Assembly: GCA_021777635.1 (NCBI GenBank)
Contig: JAJYDI010000012.1
Coordinates: forward strand, 1-20,563
Source of the DNA: Pseudomonadota bacterium
GTDB lineage: Bacteria; Pseudomonadota; Gammaproteobacteria; Xanthomonadales; Rhodanobacteraceae
Direction of reading: 5' to 3'
DNA length: 20,563 nucleotides
This document shows, piece by piece, positions 15,668-20,563 of this stretch. The notes under the pieces are model-generated. The model did no database searches and was not told the DNA's origin. It saw only the letters and a program-made list of their open reading frames with translations. The translations under genes and the position numbers were made by a program. The first letter of the stretch is position 1. Each line of letters begins with the position of its first letter.

Positions 15668-16488
15668 TCCGGCTTTCCTTCGAGTTCTACCCCCCCAAGA
15701 CCGACGAGCAGCGGCAGCAGCTCGAGCGTGCGGTCGCGCGATTGAAGGCGCATGCGCCGGGATTCGTGTCGGTGACCTTCGGTGCCGGCGGCTCGACGCT
15801 GAGCTACACGCCGGACACCGTGCGCCTGCTGCGCGAACAGCACGGTCTCGATGCAGTGCCGCACCTGTCGTGCATGGGCGGGTCGCGGCTCGAGATCGCC
15901 GACCTGCTGGCGCGCTATCGCGCGGCCGGCTGCACCCGGGTCGTCGCGCTGCGCGGCGATCTGCCCTCGGGCATGGCCACCAGCGGCGATTTCCGCTACG
16001 CCGCCGACCTGGTGCGTTTCATCCGAGCCGAGCATGGCCGGCATTTCCGCATCGAGGTTGCGGCTTATCCCGAAACCCATCCCCAGGCCGACGATGCACG
16101 CATCGATCTGCGCCACTTCAAGGCCAAGGTCGAGGCCGGCGCCGACGGAGCGATCACGCAGTATTTCTTCAACGCCGATGCCTATTTCCGTTTCGTCGAC
16201 GAGGCGCGAGACATGGGCGTCAACGTGCCGATCGTGCCCGGCATCATGCCGATCTCGAACTTCACCCAGCTGCGCCGCTTTTCCGAGCAGTGCGGCGCCG
16301 AGATCCCGCGCTGGATCGTGCGCCGCATGCAGGCCTGGGGCGATGACGGCGCATCGATCCGGTCGTTCGCCGCCGATGTGGTCGCTGCCATGTGCCGCCG
16401 CCTGCTCGATGGCGGCGCGCCGGAGCTGCACTTCTACACCTTGAATCTCGCCAGGCCGACCGAAGCGGTCTTGCAGCGCCTGCGCTGA
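15664..16488 (+). CDS. metF: 5,10-methylenetetrahydrofolate reductase
   Basis: FAD enzyme that reduces methylenetetrahydrofolate to 5-methyltetrahydrofolate, the methyl donor for methionine synthesis from homocysteine. The 274-residue protein starts IRLSFEFYPPKTDEQ with the catalytic Glu7, followed by FVSVTFGAGGST, HLSCMGGSR, VVALRGDLPSG, AAYPETHPQA, DGAITQYFFNADAYFRFVD and VPIVPGIMPISNF, all characteristic of MetF. It is about 20 residues shorter than the E. coli enzyme, as are many bacterial homologues. Its ATG overlaps the TrpF-like stop by 4 bp, indicating translational coupling. With metK and ahcY it covers most of the methyl cycle. Methionine synthase is not in the window. Confidence 0.97.
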   Translation: MIRLSFEFYPPKTDEQRQQLERAVARLKAHAPGFVSVTFGAGGSTLSYTPDTVRLLREQHGLDAVPHLSCMGGSRLEIADLLARYRAAGCTRVVALRGDLPSGMATSGDFRYAADLVRFIRAEHGRHFRIEVAAYPETHPQADDARIDLRHFKAKVEAGADGAITQYFFNADAYFRFVDEARDMGVNVPIVPGIMPISNFTQLRRFSEQCGAEIPRWIVRRMQAWGDDGASIRSFAADVVAAMCRRLLDGGAPELHFYTLNLARPTEAVLQRLR

Positions 16489-16513
16489 GCGTGCCACACG
16501 GCGGCCGGCCGGC

Positions 16514-16519
16514 TAAGCT
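16514..16519 (+). promoter_or_regulatory. candidate -10 element before the small exported protein gene
   Basis: TAAGCT ends 6 nt before the ATG at 16526, with no ribosome-binding sequence between them, again suggesting a leaderless message. No -35 box is visible. The preceding ggccggccggc is a GC-rich palindrome just after metF. Confidence 0.3.
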
Positions 16520-16525
16520 CCCGGC

Positions 16526-17092
16526 ATGCGCGCGCTGCCTGCCGTCCTGTTCATCGTCAGTCTCGTGGCAATCCCGTCCCGGTCGCCGAAGGCAATGGCT
16601 GCGACGGTGCAACCGCAGCCGCAGTCGATCCATCGCTGCATCGGCCGCGATGGCGAACCGGTGTTCACCGCCAAGCCCTGCGCCGACGAGTCACTGGTGA
16701 TGGCGCCGGCGTTGGCGGGGTCGGCGGCGCCTGCGGGACCCTCCATGCACGTGTGCCCGCAGTCGCCGCAGGCGTTGCGTGACCGCGTCGCCCTGGCGCT
16801 GCAGGAGCGCGACGTCAACAAACTCGCCGGCCTGATGCTGTGGAACGGAGATACCCAGCACGACGCGGTCGATGTCCTGCGCCGCTTGGCGGCCTTGGTG
16901 CGGCAGCCGGTCGACGGTCTTGCATTGGCGCCCGCCTCCGCGGACGTCCCGGCGTCGGCAAGCGTGACCGCGCCCGCGCGCATGGCCAGCGTCGCCGGCG
17001 GCCCGCTGCAACTGAGTATCACCGCCGAAGACGGCAGCAGCACGGTCTTCGCACTCAGCGACAGCGGCGGCTGCTGGTGGCTGCAGTCCTGA
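16526..17092 (+). CDS. small exported DUF4124-like protein of unknown function
   Basis: A 188-residue protein that I do not recognise beyond its first part. It has an N-terminal signal sequence (about 1-25, ending AMA-A), then SIHRCIGRDGEPVFTAKPCAD (34-54). This fits the C-x-(D/N)-x-x-G-x-x-x-(Y/F)-(S/T)-x-x-P-C pattern of DUF4124 domains found in many exported proteobacterial proteins. Further cysteines are at 77 and 183, so two disulfides are possible. A short helical region (82-127), an alanine/proline linker (133-152) and a small C-terminal strand-like segment ending GGCWWLQS follow. It stands alone between metF and ilvE with its own -10-like box and no evident functional partner. Signal peptide and continuous high-GC codon use support a real gene. 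Confidence 0.75.
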   Translation: MRALPAVLFIVSLVAIPSRSPKAMAATVQPQPQSIHRCIGRDGEPVFTAKPCADESLVMAPALAGSAAPAGPSMHVCPQSPQALRDRVALALQERDVNKLAGLMLWNGDTQHDAVDVLRRLAALVRQPVDGLALAPASADVPASASVTAPARMASVAGGPLQLSITAEDGSSTVFALSDSGGCWWLQS

Positions 17093-17257
17093 TGGCCGGA
17101 GCGCGGGATTCGGCGCGCGCCGGGGAGCACTCGGCCAGGCCGGCCCGGATCGATGCCGCCCACCCGGGATGGTTCCGGCAGCGCGCGACTCGGGAGGAAC
17201 GTTCGCGCGCCGGCCGCACGCCTGCGGACGCGATCCGCTCAGCGCCCGGCGAGCCGC

Positions 17258-17263
17258 TATCAT
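17258..17263 (+). promoter_or_regulatory. candidate -10 element of ilvE
   Basis: TATCAT in gccgcTATCATggcgcg lies 26 nt before the ilvE ATG, in the 197-bp gap after the small exported protein gene. No -35 box is evident. GGAG (17278-17281) serves as ribosome site 8 nt before the start codon. Nothing else is recognisable in the gap. Confidence 0.4.
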
Positions 17264-17289
17264 GGCGCGTTTTCCGCGGAGCACGGACC

Positions 17290-18213
17290 ATGGCCCAGCA
17301 GTATCCCGAGCACATCTGGCACAACGGCGTGATCAAGCCCTGGGCCGCGGCCACCACCCACGTGATGGCGCACGCGTTGCATTACGGCTCGTCGGTGTTC
17401 GAGGGGATCCGCAGTTACGCCACGCCGCGCGGGCCGATGATCTTCCGCCTGACCGAACACGTGAAGCGCCTGTTCAACTCGGCGCGCATCTACGATATCC
17501 CGATGCCGTATTCGCGCGAAGACATCGCCGGCGCCTGCCGCGCGGTGATCCGGGCCAACGGCCTCGGTGCCGCTTACATCCGCCCGGTGGCCTTCCGCGG
17601 CCTGGGTGGCTTCGGACTGTCCGCCGAATGCCCGACCGATGTCGCGGTCGCCGCCTGGCCGATGGGTGCCTATCTCGGCGACGACGTTCTGGAGCAGGGC
17701 ATCGACGCCTGCGTGTCGAGCTGGCAGCGGTTCGCGCCCAACACCATTCCGGCCGGCGCCAAGGCCGGCGGCAATTACCTTTCCGGTCAGCTGATCGCGC
17801 GCGAGGCGCGCCGCCTCGGTTTTGGCGAGGGCATCGCGCTCGCCTCGACCGGGCTGCTCAGCGAAGGTGCCGGCGAGAACCTGTTTCTGGTGATCGATGG
17901 CGCGCTGCACACCTCGCCGGTCAGCGCGGCGATCCTCAACGGGATCACCCGTCACACGCTGATGACGCTGGCCGAACGGGCCGGGATCAAGGTCGTCGAG
18001 CGCGACCTGCCGCGCGAATATCTCTACCTCGCCGATGAAGTGTTCATGTGCGGCACCGCAGCCGAGATCACGCCGATCCGGTCGGTGGACGGCAAGACCA
18101 TCGGCGCGGGCAAGGCCGGCCCGCTGACGCGGCAGTTGCAGGCGTTGTACTTCGGGCTGTTCGACGGCCGTACCGAGGATCGCTGGGGCTGGCTGGAGCC
18201 GGTGGCTCCATGA
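17290..18213 (+). CDS. ilvE: branched-chain amino acid aminotransferase
   Basis: PLP-dependent class IV aminotransferase that exchanges the amino group between glutamate and the keto acids of leucine, isoleucine and valine. The 307-residue protein follows the E. coli enzyme closely: WHNGVIKPW, HALHYGSSVFEGIRSY, FRLTEHVKRLFNSA, YIRPVAFRG, SSWQRFAPNTIPAGAKAGGNYL with the PLP lysine at Lys158, STGLLSEGAGENLF, NGITRHTLMTLAERAGI, YLADEVFMCGTAAEITPIRSVDG and a C-terminus of GLFDGRTEDRWGWLEPV. The start fits the family. It ends 4 bp from the end of the convergent histidine kinase gene, leaving no room for a terminator outside coding sequence. Confidence 0.97.
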   Translation: MAQQYPEHIWHNGVIKPWAAATTHVMAHALHYGSSVFEGIRSYATPRGPMIFRLTEHVKRLFNSARIYDIPMPYSREDIAGACRAVIRANGLGAAYIRPVAFRGLGGFGLSAECPTDVAVAAWPMGAYLGDDVLEQGIDACVSSWQRFAPNTIPAGAKAGGNYLSGQLIAREARRLGFGEGIALASTGLLSEGAGENLFLVIDGALHTSPVSAAILNGITRHTLMTLAERAGIKVVERDLPREYLYLADEVFMCGTAAEITPIRSVDGKTIGAGKAGPLTRQLQALYFGLFDGRTEDRWGWLEPVAP

Positions 18214-18217
18214 CGCG

Positions 18218-19534
18218 CTAAGGGCCGCGCGCGGCTGCGGGAGCCGGAACAAAGTCGAGGATCGCCACCGCGCCGCCTTCCGGCCGTGGCGCCAACCGCA
18301 CGCCCCAGCCATAGAGATCGCAGAGACGGCGCACGATGGCGAGTCCGAGACCCGCGCCCTTGCCGGCGGCCGCCTCACCGCGCACACCGCGCTCGAACAG
18401 GCGGTCGGCGTCCTCGGCCTTGATGCCGGGGCCGGAGTCCTCGACCAGCACGCGCTCGGCCTGGACGCGAACCCGCACGTCGCCGGCCTGGGTGTACTTG
18501 AAGGCATTGCCGATCAGGTTGGCCAGTGCCACCGAAACCACCGAGGAAGGCGCGTTGACCGCCAACGGCGCCTCGATCTCGAAGCGCACGTGCACGGCCT
18601 TGCTGCCCAGCTGCGGGCGCTGCAGCTCGATCACGTCGGCGGCCACCCGGGCGACGTCGGTGGTTTCGCCGTTCACCGGACCCTGGCGCTCGGCACGCGA
18701 CAGCAGCAGCAGTGCCTCGATCATCTCCGCCGCCTGCCGTGATGCGCGCTCGATGCGCCGCAGGCGCTCGCGCAGCTTGTCGCTCAGGTCGGGCGAGGAC
18801 AGCATCAGTTCGACCGTGCTGGCGATCACCGCCAGCGGCGTGCGCAACTCGTGGCTGACGTCGGCATTGAACTCGCGGTCGCGCTGCACCAGTCCGGTCA
18901 GCCGCGCGGCGTAGTCGTCCAGCGCGCGCGCCAGCTCGCCGACCTCGTCATCGGCAAAGTGCGGCGCCAGCGGCTGCAGCGCACCGCTGCGACGCGAGGC
19001 ACGCAGGCGCTTGGCCAGATTGGTGACCGGACTGATCACGCGCATCGACAGCCAGGCGCCGATGAGCACCGAGAGTGCGGCGAATGCGATGACTACCGCG
19101 ATCAACGCATACTTGAGGCGCTCTTGGCTTTTCAGCAGCTGTGAGCTGTCGTACTTGACGAAAAACCAGTAATGCGGGTCCTTGCGGACACCCAGCTTGT
19201 ATTCCTCGATGCTGCCGTTCGGCCGTGTTTCAGTGATGTCGTGAACACCGTTGCCCAGATCGCGCCACGCGAACGGGACATTGGAGAACTTGCGCTGGCT
19301 GTAGACCATGCCGCTGACCTTGTCCAGCGGCAGCTGGATCGGCACGTCCGGGTCGGCGTAAAACGCCTTGGCATAGCCGTTGAGATTGCGCTCCAGCGAA
19401 TTGCCCAGCAGCTGGTTCTCCAGGCGATCGCGCAAATAGATCGCACTCGCTGCAAACAGCGACGTCAGGGCGATTCCAAACACCGCGAACGAGATGAAGA
19501 TGCGGCTGCGCAGCTTACGCCGTGAGGTCTGCAT
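18218..19534 (-). CDS. two-component sensor histidine kinase (HAMP, HisKA, HATPase)
   Basis: Membrane-bound sensor kinase of 438 residues. It has a first membrane helix at about 12-34, a periplasmic sensor region of roughly 110 residues (35-142) containing WRDLGNGVHDITETRPNGSIEEY, a second helix (142-165), a HAMP linker, the H-box FNADVSHELRTPLAV with phosphorylated His228, the N-box NLIGNAFKYT (339-348), EDSGPGI (365-371) and GAGLGLAI (393-400). All catalytic motifs are intact. Its start at 19534 lies within the last 20 bp of the response regulator gene, so the pair is translationally coupled with the regulator first. The signal sensed is unknown. By domain order it resembles PhoQ/ColS-type kinases, but no specific name is justified. 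Confidence 0.93.
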   Translation of the reverse strand: MQTSRRKLRSRIFISFAVFGIALTSLFAASAIYLRDRLENQLLGNSLERNLNGYAKAFYADPDVPIQLPLDKVSGMVYSQRKFSNVPFAWRDLGNGVHDITETRPNGSIEEYKLGVRKDPHYWFFVKYDSSQLLKSQERLKYALIAVVIAFAALSVLIGAWLSMRVISPVTNLAKRLRASRRSGALQPLAPHFADDEVGELARALDDYAARLTGLVQRDREFNADVSHELRTPLAVIASTVELMLSSPDLSDKLRERLRRIERASRQAAEMIEALLLLSRAERQGPVNGETTDVARVAADVIELQRPQLGSKAVHVRFEIEAPLAVNAPSSVVSVALANLIGNAFKYTQAGDVRVRVQAERVLVEDSGPGIKAEDADRLFERGVRGEAAAGKGAGLGLAIVRRLCDLYGWGVRLAPRPEGGAVAILDFVPAPAAARGP

Positions 19535-20204
19535 CCAGGTCGCCCATGCGGTAGCCGATGCCGTGCCGGGTGTGGATCAGCGGCTTCTCGAACGGTTTGT
19601 CGATGACGGCACGCAGGCCGTGGATGTGCACGCGCAGCGAGTCGCTGTCGGGAAGCTCCTCGCCCCAGACGCGCTGCTCGAGATCGTGGCGGGTGACCAC
19701 GGAAGGACTGGCCTCCATCAGCGCCTGCAGCAGCTTCAGGCCGATCGGGTTGAGCTGGATGGACTTGCCGGCGCGGCTGACCGTGAGGGTGTCGAGGTTG
19801 TAGGTGAGATCGACGACCTTGAGCACGCGGCTCTGCGGTCCCTTGCCGCGGCGAGCCAGCACCTCGAGGCGGGCACTGAGTTCCTGCAGCGCGAACGGCT
19901 TGGTCATGTAGTCGTCGGCGCCGGACTCGAAGCCGGTCAGCTTCTGCTCGAGCGCATCGCGCGCGGTCAGCATCAGCACCGGCGTCTGCTTGTGCGCCTC
20001 CAGGCGCAACTTGCGGCAGACCTCGAGCCCGTCCATGCCGGGCAGGGTCAGGTCGAGCACGATCACGTCGAAGTCGTGGACCACGGCGAGATGCAGGCCG
20101 GTGACGCCGTCGCCGGCGAAGTCCACCAGGTGGCCGCGATCCTCGAGGTAGTCGCCGATGTTGGTGGCGATGTCGTTGTGATCCTCGATCACGAGTACAC
20201 GCAT
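19515..20204 (-). CDS. OmpR/PhoB-family response regulator
   Basis: Cytoplasmic transcription regulator of 229 residues. The receiver domain begins MRVLVIEDHNDIATNIGDYL with acidic residues Glu7 and Asp8, phosphoacceptor Asp51 in VIVLDLTLPGMDGLE, Thr80 in LMLTARD and Lys102 in YMTKPF. The C-terminal winged helix (about 125-225) contains LNPIGLKLLQALMEASPSVVTRHDLEQRVWGE and SDSLRVHIHGLRAVIDKP, ending TRHGIGYRM, as in OmpR/PhoB proteins. The ATG at 20204 is chosen because the receiver fold starts there; a 13-codon upstream extension is not conserved-looking. It is coupled to the histidine kinase by a 20-bp overlap and is its evident partner. Target genes are not shown by the window. Confidence 0.94.
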   Translation of the reverse strand: MRVLVIEDHNDIATNIGDYLEDRGHLVDFAGDGVTGLHLAVVHDFDVIVLDLTLPGMDGLEVCRKLRLEAHKQTPVLMLTARDALEQKLTGFESGADDYMTKPFALQELSARLEVLARRGKGPQSRVLKVVDLTYNLDTLTVSRAGKSIQLNPIGLKLLQALMEASPSVVTRHDLEQRVWGEELPDSDSLRVHIHGLRAVIDKPFEKPLIHTRHGIGYRMGDLDADLTA

Positions 20205-20300
20205 GAGAGATCTCCGCACGGCAGCCAGGCCGCGCCAGCGCAAGAGTAGCGATTATCGACGGCGCCGGGGGCAGCGGCGTGCGCGGTGCGCATCGCAGGC

Positions 20301-20344
20301 AAGAAAAAGCCCGGCGGGACCGTGGGGGACGACCGCGCCGGGCT
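20301..20344 (-). terminator. intrinsic terminator on the minus strand
   Basis: Read on minus, AGCCCGGCG (20344-20336) pairs exactly with CGCCGGGCT (20316-20308) over a 19-nt loop, and the stem runs directly into TTTTTCTT (20308-20301). This is a textbook Rho-independent signal. It lies 96 bp upstream of the response regulator gene in the same direction, so it ends an upstream transcript or attenuates the regulator's own leader. Confidence 0.75.
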
Positions 20345-20430
20345 CAAGCTACTGCCCCGATTACCGTAATCAGCCAGACACCAGACCTGAGCAGGACTCG
20401 AGCTGCACGACTACAGTGCCGATGTTGTAA
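20301..20430 (-). ncRNA. candidate small RNA or attenuated leader
   Basis: About 130 nt ending at the intrinsic terminator, with no convincing protein frame. On minus, a TACAAC box at about 20429-20424 might act as a -10 element, with TTTAAC further upstream at a spacing wider than ideal. A short palindrome, GATTAC / GTAATC with a 1-nt centre (20359-20371), lies inside. The whole interval 20205-20563 holds no recognisable gene. No known RNA family is recognised, so this rests on the terminator and lack of coding only. Confidence 0.25.
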
Positions 20431-20437
20431 CCCGGCG

Positions 20438-20460
20438 CCCTTTAAATGGACGTTAAAGGG
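20438..20460. repeat. inverted repeat CCCTTTAA / TTAAAGGG, possible operator
   Basis: CCCTTTAA (20438-20445) and TTAAAGGG (20453-20460) are exact inverted copies with a 7-nt spacer. A further GTTAAG follows at 20474-20479. The AT-rich arms in GC-rich DNA and the position upstream of the response regulator unit suggest a protein-binding site; the protein is unknown. Confidence 0.4.
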
Positions 20461-20500
20461 GCTTCAGGCCGGTGTTAAGCGCTTGCGTTCGATCTCGCCA

Positions 20501-20528
20501 GCCGGGCTCGCGGATTTGCGAGCCCGGC
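20501..20528. repeat. 11-bp perfect hairpin
   Basis: GCCGGGCTCGC (20501-20511) pairs exactly with GCGAGCCCGGC (20518-20528) over the 6-nt loop GGATTT. No T-run follows on either strand. It may mark the end of a gene beyond the right edge or be a dispersed repeat; it shares GCCCGGC with the terminator at 20308-20344. Confidence 0.45.
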
Positions 20529-20563
20529 GCCAGGCCGGCATCGGTATCGGCTTCGGGCGACCG

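Noticed and set aside
18214..18217. Terminator between ilvE and the histidine kinase gene
   Set aside because: Only 4 bp separate the convergent stops and no hairpin with a T-run is visible at either gene end.
1..20563. CRISPR arrays, insertion sequences, tRNA or rRNA genes, defence systems
   Set aside because: No spaced direct repeats, transposase motifs, tRNA cloverleaf or CCA ends, or defence-type proteins were seen; gene content is housekeeping throughout.

Overview
The window is high-GC chromosomal DNA, most likely from a gammaproteobacterium of the Xanthomonadales (Lysobacterales) such as Rhodanobacteraceae or Xanthomonadaceae. This is inferred from gene content and order: divergent rsmI / lpoA-yraN, metK and ahcY separated by an S-adenosylhomocysteine (SAH) riboswitch with metF downstream, an IlvE of proteobacterial type, and a TPR-GGDEF protein. 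No species is claimed. Almost all of it is housekeeping sequence. I see no phage, IS element, CRISPR array, tRNA or rRNA.

Left part (1-8000). On the minus strand, rsmI (16S rRNA methyltransferase) is followed by thiG (thiazole synthase). Just past thiG is a short stretch that resembles the beginning of trmB but runs into a stop. Divergently, lpoA (outer-membrane lipoprotein activator of peptidoglycan synthesis), yraN and a single-domain FAD-linked oxidase form a tight plus-strand run. A concentrative nucleoside transporter and a ribokinase-family sugar/nucleoside kinase follow, 6 bp apart, probably as one uptake-and-phosphorylation unit.

Middle (8000-11000). A Prx6-type peroxiredoxin has a well-formed promoter and an unusually AT-rich perfect palindrome at the predicted transcription start, probably an operator. 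It faces a minus-strand diguanylate cyclase made of an exported TPR region, one membrane helix and a GGEEF domain without an inhibitory site.

Right-centre (11000-16500). dusB (tRNA dihydrouridine synthase) precedes a methyl-cycle cluster: metK makes SAM, ahcY removes SAH under an SAH riboswitch, and metF supplies methyl-THF. Between ahcY and metF, and overlapping metF by 4 bp, is a divergent TrpF (phosphoribosylanthranilate isomerase)-like protein whose role in this setting is not obvious. It is the most interesting protein in the window.

Right end (16500-20563). A small exported DUF4124-like protein and ilvE (branched-chain aminotransferase) are on plus. Then come a minus-strand histidine kinase and OmpR-type response regulator with overlapping genes. 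Upstream of the regulator, about 360 bp without a gene holds a clear minus-strand intrinsic terminator, an 11-bp perfect hairpin and a TTAAAGGG inverted repeat. These could mark a small RNA gene or a long attenuated leader.
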